Shown: positions 1-45,561 of the stretch, in pieces | Numbering within the stretch: position 1 is the first letter of the stretch | How the letters are laid out: every line of letters starts with the position of its first letter | Assembly: GCF_029868745.1 (NCBI RefSeq) | Contig: NZ_JARWOP010000271.1 | Span: forward strand, 34,263 to 98,262 | From: Nocardia wallacei | Lineage (GTDB): Bacteria; Actinomycetota; Actinomycetes; Mycobacteriales; Mycobacteriaceae | DNA: 64,000 nucleotides | Direction: 5' to 3' | The notes under the pieces: generated by a model | The model's database searches: none | Told to the model about the DNA's origin: nothing | The model's input: only the letters and a program-made list of their open reading frames with translations | Position numbers and translations under genes: made by a program

Positions 1-37648
<37,648 letters not shown>

Positions 37649-38008
37649 CCCTAAACCTCACTTCCGGAACACCGTGCAGCGCTCCTCGATGGCACACCGA
37701 CGCCGACGTTCACCTTTTCAGCGTGACGTCCGACGGTCGGGGCTCGATTCGAAATCTCAATCAGACAAAAATGTTCATTGGACGTATCCGTTGGCCGGCC
37801 CGATCTTGTTACATGGGCCTGACCACACCCACCGGACTCGGATCGTCCCCGCGCTGAACCTCACTGCTGACCACCGAACCAATCTACCGCCCACTCCGGC
37901 TACCTGACCAAAAAGGTTCATAGCCGTTGGGCATCACGGGAGTTGGGCAAGGGAAGCAATCTACCGCACCCGCCCCTCCCCCGCCGAATGCCCGGTTGAC
38001 GGGGGTTC
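37649..38008 (-). promoter_or_regulatory. NRPS upstream region with a 17-bp direct repeat
   Basis: These 360 bases between cobM and the NRPS hold no convincing gene. A direct repeat is seen at 37876-37892 and 37954-37970 (GAASCAATCTACCGCMC, 15 of 17 bases equal, 78 bases apart). On the coding strand each copy contains GGTAGATTG, so TAGATT could be a -10 hexamer or the repeat could be an activator site. The GTGAGG ribosome site lies just inside the gene-proximal end. An AT-richer patch is at 37760-37790. Confidence 0.5.
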
Positions 38009-38794
38009 TCAGGGCTGGGAGACCCCTCCGGCGGCGGTCCGCGGTAGGTGCCGCCGATCCCGCGCCGGGTCGTAGAGATGGGACTGGGCGCACCGCTCCG
38101 GCTCGGCCAGCGCACGACCCACCAGGATGATCGCGGCCTGCCGCAGACCGGCCGCCTCCACCTGATCGGCGATGTCGGTGAGGGTGCCGCGCAGCACGAG
38201 CTGATCGGGCTGGGCGGCGCGATAGACCACCGCGACCGGACAGTCCGCGCCGTAGTCGGCGGTCAGTTCGGCGGCGAGCGGGCGGATCCGCGTCACGGCC
38301 AGGTGCAGGGCCAAGGTGGCCCGGGTGCGGGCGAAATTCGCCAGCGACTCCGAGGCGGGCATGGCCGTCGATCGGGCCTGGGTACGAGTGAGCACCACCG
38401 ACTGCACCAGCTCCGGCACCGTCAATTCGGTACCGAGCAACGCGGCGGCGGCAGCGTAAGCGGGCACGCCCGGCGTGACATCCCACGGAACGCCGTGCGC
38501 GTCCAGCCGCCGAGTCTGCTCGGCCAGCGCCGAATATATCGACGGGTCACCGGAGCACAACCGCGCCACATCCTTGCCCTCGCCGTGTGCTCGCACACAA
38601 TGCCCCACGATCTGGTCGAGATCGAGGCCCTGTGTGTCGATCATCTCGGCCCCCGGCGCACAGTGCCCCAGCACCTCGGGATCCAGATAGGTCCCCGCGT
38701 ACAGACACACCGCGGCCTTCCCCAACAGCCGCACCGCCCGCACGGTCAACAGATCCGCCGCCCCCGGCCCGGCCCCGATGAAGTGCACGGTCAT
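38009..38794 (-). CDS. cobM: Precorrin-4 C11-methyltransferase CobM
   Basis: A 261-residue SAM-dependent tetrapyrrole methylase that methylates C11 of precorrin-4 in aerobic cobalamin synthesis. It starts VHFIGAGPGAADLLT, with the GAGPG loop of the family, and has CSGDPSIYSALAEQ and DVTPGVPAYAAAAALLGTELTVPE, which are CobM/CbiF hallmarks. Length is normal (about 250-260). ATG start at 38794. No other cobalamin gene is nearby and no cobalamin riboswitch was recognised. It is 42 bases downstream of the PPOX gene and may share its transcript. Confidence 0.93.
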   Translation of the reverse strand: MTVHFIGAGPGAADLLTVRAVRLLGKAAVCLYAGTYLDPEVLGHCAPGAEMIDTQGLDLDQIVGHCVRAHGEGKDVARLCSGDPSIYSALAEQTRRLDAHGVPWDVTPGVPAYAAAAALLGTELTVPELVQSVVLTRTQARSTAMPASESLANFARTRATLALHLAVTRIRPLAAELTADYGADCPVAVVYRAAQPDQLVLRGTLTDIADQVEAAGLRQAAIILVGRALAEPERCAQSHLYDPARDRRHLPRTAAGGVSQP

Positions 38795-38836
38795 GCGGCG
38801 AGTCTAGGTCGGGACGAGCGGGACCCCGGAGGCCAC

Positions 38837-39262
38837 CTAGCCGGTCATGTCGAATCCGCCGAGGATCTTGGCGGGACGCAGGCGCACGACCAGTTCACCG
38901 GGCACGCCGTTGCGCTGGCCGAATTCCTCGGCCCGGTCGGGGCCCATGTACCGGGCGGCGATGGCGGTGGCCGTGCGGACCAGCTCGCCGGGATCTTCGG
39001 AGACCTCGGCGGTGCCCTGCACCTGCACGTAGCCGAACGGCGGCTCCTCCAGATCGACGCACAGGGCCAGGCGCGGGTCCCGCAGGATCGCCCGGCCCTT
39101 GGCGGTGCCCTTACCGGTGTTGAACACGAGTTCGTCGCCTTCGACGATGAACCAGACGGGATTGATGACCGGCCGGCCGTCGGTGGCCACGAACGCGAGC
39201 TTGCCGGTGCGCGTACCGTGCGACAGGAACTCACGCACGCGAGGATCGGTGATAGAGGCCAT
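38837..39262 (-). CDS. PPOX-class flavin/F420-binding oxidoreductase
   Basis: A 141-residue split-barrel protein of the pyridoxamine-5'-phosphate oxidase-like class, close in layout to the F420-dependent Rv1155-type enzymes. Visible signs are RTGKLAFVATDGRPVINPVWF, ELVFNTGKGTAKGRAILRDP and VQVQGTAEVSEDP, the usual strand order of the barrel. The cofactor (FMN or F420) and substrate cannot be decided from sequence. ATG start at 39262. It is 49 bases downstream of the response regulator. Confidence 0.8.
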   Translation of the reverse strand: MASITDPRVREFLSHGTRTGKLAFVATDGRPVINPVWFIVEGDELVFNTGKGTAKGRAILRDPRLALCVDLEEPPFGYVQVQGTAEVSEDPGELVRTATAIAARYMGPDRAEEFGQRNGVPGELVVRLRPAKILGGFDMTG

Positions 39263-39311
39263 GCCGCCAGCGTACGACCGCCACCCGGCGGATTCGCGGA
39301 ACCGGCACTCC

Positions 39312-39929
39312 TCAGATCGCCCCGCGTTCCCGCGCCCGCGCCACGGCCGAGGTCCGCGATTTCACCCCCAGCTTCGAATAGATATGCACCAGATGGGATT
39401 TCACGGTCGTCTCGCTGAGGAACAGCCGCTTGCCGATCTCGCGATTGGAGTGGCCGTCGGCGACCAGCCGCAGCACCTCGATCTCCCGGGGACTCAGCGT
39501 GGTATCCGGTGTGCGGACCCGGGTCATCAGGCGCGACGCCACCGACGGGGACAGCACGCTCTCCCCCGCGGCGGCCCCGCGCACGGCGGCCAGCAGTTCG
39601 GCGGGCGGCGTGTCCTTGAGGATATAGCCGCAGGCGCCGGCCTCGATGGCGCCGAGGATGTCGGCGTCGGTGTCGTAGTTGGTGACCACCAGAACATTCG
39701 GCGGCGCGGGCGCGGCGCGCAACGCACGGGTGGCATCCACACCCGACTTACCCCGGCCGAAGCGAAGATCCATCAGCACCAGGTCGACTTCCGTTGCGGC
39801 ACAGCAGGCTACGGCCTCCTCCGCGGTGGCGGCCTCGGCCACCACCGTGACGTCCGCAGCCGAGTCCAGCAGCGCGCGCAACCCGGCGCGGACGATCGCG
39901 TGATCGTCGGCGAGCAGCAGGCGGATCAC
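39312..39929 (-). CDS. NarL/FixJ-family response regulator
   Basis: A 205-residue two-component regulator. The receiver domain has LLLADDH at the N terminus, phospho-acceptor Asp in LVLMDLRFG near residue 54, and a conserved Lys in YILKDTPP. The C-terminal LuxR-type helix-turn-helix reads LSPREIEVLRLVADG then SNREIGKRLFLSETTVKSHL. GTG at 39929 is chosen because it overlaps the kinase stop (GTGA) and begins exactly at the receiver domain; the longer open frame upstream is only the kinase in another register. It pairs with the kinase at 39926-41077. Confidence 0.92.
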   Translation of the reverse strand: MIRLLLADDHAIVRAGLRALLDSAADVTVVAEAATAEEAVACCAATEVDLVLMDLRFGRGKSGVDATRALRAAPAPPNVLVVTNYDTDADILGAIEAGACGYILKDTPPAELLAAVRGAAAGESVLSPSVASRLMTRVRTPDTTLSPREIEVLRLVADGHSNREIGKRLFLSETTVKSHLVHIYSKLGVKSRTSAVARARERGAI

Positions 39930-41077
39930 GACGCATCCTCGAGCGGGAACGAGACCGTGACGGCGGTGTGGCCGGGTTCGGACTCCACGTTCATGCTCCC
40001 GCCCTGCTGTTCGACACGGCTGCGCATGGCATCCATACCGAACGTACCGCGCGCGAAAACCGTTGGGTCGATACCTGTTCCGTCGTCGACCACGTCGAGG
40101 TGCACGGCGTCGTCGGCGTAGGTCAGCGTGATCCGCATCCGGCTCGCCGCCGCGTGCCGGATCACATTGGACACCGCCCCCTGCGCCACCCGGACCAGCG
40201 CCGCCTCGATCGGCATCGGCAATCGCTCGGGAGCGCCCTCCACCAGCAGCTGCGTCGCCAATCCCGGTGTGCTCGCGCGCTGGGCGATCCGGTCCAGCGC
40301 TTCGGTCAGCGACTGCCCCTCCAGCGCGGCGGGGGTGAGTTCGGCGATGAGCTGCCGGGTCTCGGCGAGGCTGTCGGCCGCCGTCTCGCGGGCCATCCGG
40401 ATCTGTTGCAGGCCAGGGTGTTCCGGTCCGGAGCGCTCGGCGGCGTGCAGCAGCAACTGAATGCTGGACAGCCCCTGCGCCACGGTGTCGTGGATCTCCT
40501 GCGCCAGCCGCTGCCGCTCGGCCAGCTTCCCGGCCGTGCGTTCCTGTTCGGCCAGTGTGGCTCGGGCGGCGAGCAATTCGTCGATGAGCCGCTGCCGGTC
40601 GGCCGCCTCCCGGAACAGCGCCTGATAACCCAGCCCGATCGCGACGGCGACCAGCGCACCGAGCAGCGGACCCACCACACCGCCGATCGTCCAGCCCTTG
40701 TGCAGCGCGAACCCGACCACGGCCGCCGCGGTGGCCGCCGCGACCGCCGCCGCACCCCATACTCGCGGCAGCAGATGCAGATACAGGAAGAACATCCCGA
40801 ACACGAGATACACCGCGTCCGGCGCGACGGCCACCAGCCCCAGCCACAGCACGGTGAGCAGACCCAGCCACACCCGCGCCGCCACGGGCCTGCCCCGCAA
40901 TGCCGCCCCGGCGAAATACACCACCAGAAACAGCACCGTCAGGGCGACCACACCCCACCGATGCCCCACCCCCGGCACCAGCGCCCGCCCGACCACGACC
41001 GCGCACAGCGCCACCATCAGCGCGTGCAGCCCGAGTTGCAGCGCGGCGAAGACGGGGGTCAGCGGCGAGCGGTGCAC
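39926..41077 (-). CDS. Membrane sensor histidine kinase (HisKA_3/NarL type)
   Basis: A sensor kinase of about 383 residues. Roughly residues 8-145 form several hydrophobic membrane segments, followed by a short coiled region. The dimerisation box has the acceptor His in RQRLAQEIHDTVAQGLSS. The ATPase domain has NVIRHAAAS (N box), DVVDDGTGID (G1) and a GTFGMDAMRSR stretch. No periplasmic or PAS sensor domain is visible, so the signal is unknown. GTG at 41077 is the first usable start after the acetoacetyl-CoA synthetase stop 20 bases away. Its stop overlaps the regulator start by four bases. Confidence 0.88.
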   Translation of the reverse strand: MHRSPLTPVFAALQLGLHALMVALCAVVVGRALVPGVGHRWGVVALTVLFLVVYFAGAALRGRPVAARVWLGLLTVLWLGLVAVAPDAVYLVFGMFFLYLHLLPRVWGAAAVAAATAAAVVGFALHKGWTIGGVVGPLLGALVAVAIGLGYQALFREAADRQRLIDELLAARATLAEQERTAGKLAERQRLAQEIHDTVAQGLSSIQLLLHAAERSGPEHPGLQQIRMARETAADSLAETRQLIAELTPAALEGQSLTEALDRIAQRASTPGLATQLLVEGAPERLPMPIEAALVRVAQGAVSNVIRHAAASRMRITLTYADDAVHLDVVDDGTGIDPTVFARGTFGMDAMRSRVEQQGGSMNVESEPGHTAVTVSFPLEDAS

Positions 41078-41097
41078 ACCCGTCAGCTTATGCGCGG

Positions 41098-43038
41098 TTA
41101 CCGCTGCGACGGTCGCAGCGCGGCGTACCAGTCCAGCAGGTCCGGAGTGTCGACGGCGGTCCGTTCCACCACGCGCGCCGGGTCGGCGCCCTGGAACAGG
41201 CGTTTGATGGGCACCTCGAGCTTCTTGCCGGTGCGGGTGTGCGGGATGCCGGGGGCGAGGATGATCTCGTCCGGCACGTGGCGACGCGAGACCTCGGTGC
41301 GGATCACCTCGGCGATGCGCTGTTTCAGGTCGTCGGTCAACTCGGCGCCGGCGGCGAGCACCACGAACAGCGGCATCCAGTAGCCGCCGTCCGGCTGTTC
41401 CGCGCCGATCACCAGGGCCTCGGCGATCTCCGGAAGACGCTCCACGGCCTGGTAGATGTCGGCCGAGCCCATCCGGATGCCGTGCCGGTTCAACGTCGAA
41501 TCCGACCGCCCGTGCACGACGATGCTGTCGCGCTCGGTGACGGTGATCCAGTCGCCGTGTCGCCACACGCCCGGAAACATCTCGAAATACGCACCGCGAT
41601 AACGGGATCCGTCCGGGTCCTGCCAGAACTTCACGGGCATCGACGGCATGGGCTCGGTGATGACCAGTTCACCGACCTCCCCGCGGATCGGGTGCCCCGT
41701 CGGGTCCCAGGCGTCGACGGCGGCGCCCAAGAACGGGACCGACAGTTCTCCCGGCCACACCGGAACCGTCCGCACGCCGCCGAGGAACGCCGACACCACA
41801 TCGGTCCCACCGCTGATCGAGGCGACCTGCACCCGCTCACCGACATTGTCCCGCAACCACAGTGACGACGACGGCGGCAGCGAGGCCCCCGTGATGCCCA
41901 CGGTCCGCAGCAGCGACAGGTCGTGGTCCGCCTTCGGCGACACACCGGCCTTGATACAGGACAGTACGTACCCCGGACTGCTGCCCAGCACGGTGGTCCG
42001 GGTGCGAGCGGCGATGTCCCACAGCGCATCCGGAGTGGGATGGCCGGGGCTGCCGTCGTAACAGACGATGGTGGCGCCGACCAGCAGCCCCGCGACCTGG
42101 AAGTTCCACATCATCCAGCTCGGGCTGGTGTACCAGAAGAAGGTGTCGTCCCGGCCGATATCGGACTGCAGCGCAACGGCTTTCAGGTGTTCGAGCAGCA
42201 CGCCGCCGTGTCCGTGCACGATGCCCTTCGGCAGCCCGGTGGTCCCGGAGGAATACAGAATCCACAGCGGATGATCGAAATCGACTTGGCCCGTGTCGAT
42301 CTCGGTCGCCACCGGCTCGGTGATCCGCGCCCAGTCCGACGAGTTCGGCACCTCGCGACCGAGTCGCGACACCACCACCGTCTCCCGCAGTGTCGGCAGT
42401 CCGGCGCGCAGGTCGGCGATCTCGTCGGTCTTGTCGAAGACCTTCCCGCCGTAGTGATATCCGTCGGCGGTCACCAGCACGACGGGCTCGAGCTGACCGA
42501 GCCGGTCCAGCGCCGCCTTCGCGGAATAGTCCTGCCCGCAGGCGCTCCAGACAGCCCCGAGCGCGGCCGTGGCCAGGAACGCGATCACGGCCTCGGGGAT
42601 GTTGGGCAGGTAGCCGACGACTCGATCACCGGGCGCCACGCCCTGCGCCCGCAGCACACCGGCGAAAGCCGCCGTGCGGCCGAGCAATTCGGCCCAGGAG
42701 ACCTCGGTCAGCGACCCGTCCTCCCCGACGTACACGATCGCGGGCCGATCCGTGCGCGCCTGCCGCATCACCTGGTCGACATAGTTCAGCCGGGTGCCCG
42801 GGAACCACCGCGCCCCCGGCATCTCCGCATCGGCGAGCACCTGCTCGGGCGGCTCACCGAGATCGAAGTACGCCCACAGCGCCGACCAGAATCCGGGCAG
42901 ATCGGCCACCGACCACTGCCACAGCGTGCGGTAGTCGGGGAACTCCCGGCCCGTTCGCTCGCCGGCGAACCGAGCGAAGTCCGTCACCCGCGCGCCCGCG
43001 ACGTCCTGCTCGCTCGGTACCCACTGCGGTTCCACCAC
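41098..43038 (-). CDS. Acetoacetyl-CoA synthetase (acetoacetate-CoA ligase)
   Basis: A 646-residue ANL-superfamily enzyme activating acetoacetate with ATP and CoA. It has GARWFPGTRLNYVDQVMR near the N terminus, LYSSGTTGLPKGIVHGHGG (P-loop), WYTSPSWMMWNFQVAGLL, the ISGGTDVVSAF motif typical of acetoacetyl-CoA synthetases, and the C-terminal catalytic Lys region TRTGKKLEVPIKRL. Length equals the family norm (about 650). GTG at 43038 lies three bases after GGAGG; GTG at 43035 has better spacing. It follows the CitE-type lyase by 40 bases and would use the acetoacetate that lyase releases, taking the place of the ScoAB transferase in the M. tuberculosis locus. Confidence 0.92.
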   Translation of the reverse strand: MVEPQWVPSEQDVAGARVTDFARFAGERTGREFPDYRTLWQWSVADLPGFWSALWAYFDLGEPPEQVLADAEMPGARWFPGTRLNYVDQVMRQARTDRPAIVYVGEDGSLTEVSWAELLGRTAAFAGVLRAQGVAPGDRVVGYLPNIPEAVIAFLATAALGAVWSACGQDYSAKAALDRLGQLEPVVLVTADGYHYGGKVFDKTDEIADLRAGLPTLRETVVVSRLGREVPNSSDWARITEPVATEIDTGQVDFDHPLWILYSSGTTGLPKGIVHGHGGVLLEHLKAVALQSDIGRDDTFFWYTSPSWMMWNFQVAGLLVGATIVCYDGSPGHPTPDALWDIAARTRTTVLGSSPGYVLSCIKAGVSPKADHDLSLLRTVGITGASLPPSSSLWLRDNVGERVQVASISGGTDVVSAFLGGVRTVPVWPGELSVPFLGAAVDAWDPTGHPIRGEVGELVITEPMPSMPVKFWQDPDGSRYRGAYFEMFPGVWRHGDWITVTERDSIVVHGRSDSTLNRHGIRMGSADIYQAVERLPEIAEALVIGAEQPDGGYWMPLFVVLAAGAELTDDLKQRIAEVIRTEVSRRHVPDEIILAPGIPHTRTGKKLEVPIKRLFQGADPARVVERTAVDTPDLLDWYAALRPSQR

Positions 43039-43078
43039 GATCCGATCCTCCTACGACCCTGTCGGCCCGTCCAGCACG

Positions 43079-43903
43079 TCAGTCCCCGGACCCGGTGCGC
43101 TCGGCGCGATACACGATGCGTTCGGCGTGCAGGACGACCGGACCGTCCACCATGCGTCCCTCGAACGCGAACACGCCCCTGTTCTTCGGGACCTCCGCGA
43201 GTACTCTTCGCGCCCAAGCCAATTCGTCGGGCGCGGGCGCGTAGGCGGCGCGAATGACGGGCAGCTGACCGGGATGAATCGCCACCTTGGCGTCGAAACC
43301 CACGGCCACCGCATCGTCGGATTCCGCGCGCAGTCCGTCCAGATCGCGGATGTCGAGATACACCGAGTCCAGGGCGAACTTGCCGTACGCCTTCGCGGCG
43401 AGCAGGCTCGTGGAACGCACGTGCCGCGCCACGTCCCGGTAGCTCTTGTCGGCATGGCGGCTGGCATTGCCGCCCAGCGCCGCCACCAGATCCTCGGCCC
43501 CCCACATCACCCCGATCGCGTTGTCGACGTGCATGGCGTCGCCGATCCGCAGCGCCCCCATCGGCGACTCCACGAGCGCGATCACCTCACACTCGGTCAG
43601 GCTCGCGATCTGTTCCACCGCTTCGCATTTGGGCAGCATGAGGCGTCGATAGCGGGTGCCCGCCAGGGCCTTCAGATCGCGGGTGTGCTCCTCGGTGCCG
43701 TACGCGTTCACCCGCACCACCGTGCGCTCGGGGTCCAGCGGCGTATCGACGAGCGCCTGCCGGGCCGCCGCCTTGTCGCCCGGCGCCACACCGTCTTCCA
43801 GGTCCAGAATGACCACATCGGCTGCCGCGGCGGCCTTTTCGTAGCGTTCCGGACGATCCGCCGGGCAGAACAGCCATGCCGGGCCGGGCATCTCCCACGT
43901 CAT
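43079..43903 (-). CDS. citE: CitE/HpcH-HpaI-family CoA-ester lyase (HMG-CoA/citramalyl-CoA lyase candidate)
   Basis: A 274-residue TIM-barrel lyase of the citrate-lyase beta family, similar in context and length to M. tuberculosis Rv2498c. It shows AWLFCPADRPERYEKA, the metal-site motif VILDLEDGVAP, VRVNAYGT, MLPKCEA, EVIALVESPMGAL and GAEDLVAALGG. Rv2498c has been reported to cleave beta-hydroxyacyl-CoAs in leucine and itaconate breakdown; that role is inferred here from the neighbours. ATG at 43903 has GGAAGG ahead of it. It is 18 bases downstream of the MaoC gene. Confidence 0.88.
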   Translation of the reverse strand: MTWEMPGPAWLFCPADRPERYEKAAAAADVVILDLEDGVAPGDKAAARQALVDTPLDPERTVVRVNAYGTEEHTRDLKALAGTRYRRLMLPKCEAVEQIASLTECEVIALVESPMGALRIGDAMHVDNAIGVMWGAEDLVAALGGNASRHADKSYRDVARHVRSTSLLAAKAYGKFALDSVYLDIRDLDGLRAESDDAVAVGFDAKVAIHPGQLPVIRAAYAPAPDELAWARRVLAEVPKNRGVFAFEGRMVDGPVVLHAERIVYRAERTGSGD

Positions 43904-43921
43904 CTGCGTGCCTTCCGCTCG

Positions 43922-44404
43922 TCAGTCCGGCTTCTTGCGGACCAGGGTCTTCCGGAACGCCGTCGCCACCACGTCGCCGTGCTGGTTGCGGCCGGTGTGC
44001 GCGAAGGTCACGATGCCCTCCCCCGGCCGGCTCTTGGATTCCCGCTTCTCGGTGACCACGGTCTCCGCGTACAGGGTGTCGCCATGGAACAGCGGCTTGG
44101 GGAACGCGATATCGGAGAAACCGAGATTCGCGACGATGGTGCCCTGGGTCAGTTGCGTGATCGACAACCCGACCAGGGTGGACAGCGTGAACATGGAATT
44201 CACCAGCCGCTGATGGAAGGGCGGCTGCGCCTCGGCGAAGGCCGCGTCGAGATGCAGCGCTTGAGTATTCATGGTCACGGCCGTGAACAGCACGTTGTCG
44301 GCCTCGGTGATGGTGCGGCCGGGCCGGTGCTCGTACAGCACATCGGTCTCGAATTCCTCGAACCACAGCCCGCGCTGCACCACCCGGCGCAATTGCTCGC
44401 TCAC
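43922..44404 (-). CDS. MaoC-like (R)-specific enoyl-CoA hydratase
   Basis: A 160-residue single hot-dog domain protein matching the position of Rv2499c. It has the family start GLWFEEFETDVLYEHRPGRTITEADN and the hydratase region TMNTQALHLDAAFAEA, where Asn/His replace the more common DxxxxH layout. It is followed by FPKPLFHGDTLYAETVV. Probable role: hydration of 3-methylglutaconyl-CoA (leucine) or an itaconyl/mesaconyl-type CoA ester. The GTG start at 44404 overlaps the dehydrogenase stop by four bases, indicating translational coupling. Confidence 0.87.
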   Translation of the reverse strand: MSEQLRRVVQRGLWFEEFETDVLYEHRPGRTITEADNVLFTAVTMNTQALHLDAAFAEAQPPFHQRLVNSMFTLSTLVGLSITQLTQGTIVANLGFSDIAFPKPLFHGDTLYAETVVTEKRESKSRPGEGIVTFAHTGRNQHGDVVATAFRKTLVRKKPD

Positions 44405-45561
44405 AATCCCAGCTCCCGTCCGATCAGCATGAGCTGCACCTCCGTGGTGCCCTCGCCGATTTCCAGAATCTTGCTGTCGCGGTAGTGCCGGGCCACAGCA
44501 TATTCGTTCATGAAGCCGTAGCCGCCGAATACCTGAGTGGCGTCGCGGGCATTGTCCATCGCGGCCTCGCTGGCGACGAGTTTCGCGATCGCGGCCTGCT
44601 TCTTGAACGGTTTGCCCGCCAGCATCAGCGCGGCCGCGTCGTAGTAGGCGGCCCGGGCGGCGTGCGCCCGCGCCTCCATGCGCGCGATCTTGAAGGCGAT
44701 GGCCTGGTTGCGCCCGATCGCCTGCCCGAACGCGTCCCGCTCGTGCGCGTAGCGGACGCTCTCGTCCACGCAGCCCTGCGCCGCGCCGACCGCGAGGGCG
44801 GCGATGGCGATGCGGCCCTCGTCGAGGATGCGCAGGAAGTTGGCGTACCCGCGGCCGCGCTCGCCGAGCAGATTCTCCTGCGGCACACGGACATCGGAGA
44901 AACTGAGCGGATGGGTGTCCGAGGCGTTCCAGCCGACCTTGTTGTAGGCGGGTTCGGCGACGAAGCCCGGCGTACCGGCCGGCACCAGGATGGTGGAGAT
45001 CTCCTTCCGGCCGCCCGCCTCCCCGGTCACCGCGGTCACGGTCACCAGGCGGGTGATGTCGGTACCGGAGTTGGTGATGAACTGCTTGCTGCCGTTGATG
45101 ATCCAGTCGTCACCGTCGAGCACGGCGGTGGTCCGGGTGCCGCCCGCGTCACTGCCCGCGCCCGGCTCGGTGAGCCCGAAGCCCGCCAGCGCACGGCCGG
45201 AGGTCAACTGCGGCAACCACTCCTGCTTCTGCTTGTCGTTGCCGAAGCGGTAGATCGGCATGGCGCCCAGCGAGACGCCGGCCTCCAGGGTGATCGCCAC
45301 GCTCTGGTCGACCTTGCCGAGCTCCTCCAGCGCCAGGCACAGCGCGAAGTAGTCGCCGCCCATGCCGCCGTACTCCTCCGGGAACGGCAGGCCGAACAGG
45401 CCCATCTCCGCCATGCCGGCCACCACCGCGTACGGAAAGCTGTGCTCCGCATCGTGTTTCGCGGCGACCGGGGCGACCACCTGGCGCGCGAACTCCCGGA
45501 CGGTCAGCGCGAGGTCCCGGTATTCGTCGGGCAGGGTGCCGGTGGACAGGAAGTCGGTCAT
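44401..45561 (-). CDS. fadE19: Acyl-CoA dehydrogenase, isovaleryl-CoA-type (FadE19-like)
   Basis: A 386-residue FAD enzyme of the acyl-CoA dehydrogenase family. Signature stretches are [53 protein letters not shown] and the C-terminal [26 protein letters not shown]. The glycine-rich ending [19 protein letters not shown] is typical. In this neighbourhood it most likely oxidises isovaleryl-CoA (or 2-methyl-branched esters) to the enoyl-CoA used by the biotin carboxylase. Its ATG overlaps the carboxylase stop (ATGA). Confidence 0.93.
   Translation of the reverse strand: MTDFLSTGTLPDEYRDLALTVREFARQVVAPVAAKHDAEHSFPYAVVAGMAEMGLFGLPFPEEYGGMGGDYFALCLALEELGKVDQSVAITLEAGVSLGAMPIYRFGNDKQKQEWLPQLTSGRALAGFGLTEPGAGSDAGGTRTTAVLDGDDWIINGSKQFITNSGTDITRLVTVTAVTGEAGGRKEISTILVPAGTPGFVAEPAYNKVGWNASDTHPLSFSDVRVPQENLLGERGRGYANFLRILDEGRIAIAALAVGAAQGCVDESVRYAHERDAFGQAIGRNQAIAFKIARMEARAHAARAAYYDAAALMLAGKPFKKQAAIAKLVASEAAMDNARDATQVFGGYGFMNEYAVARHYRDSKILEIGEGTTEVQLMLIGRELGL

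Noticed and set aside
37649..38794. Cobalamin riboswitch ahead of cobM or the NRPS
   Set aside because: No B12-box-like sequence was recognised, and cobM starts only 42 bases after the preceding gene.
39930..41006. N-terminal extension of the response-regulator frame
   Set aside because: Low-complexity Arg/Gly/Ala sequence overlapping the histidine kinase; the receiver domain starts at GTG 39929.
41078..41566. N-terminal extension of the histidine-kinase frame
   Set aside because: It overlaps the end of the acetoacetyl-CoA synthetase gene and has no membrane or sensor features. The hydrophobic region begins after GTG 41077.
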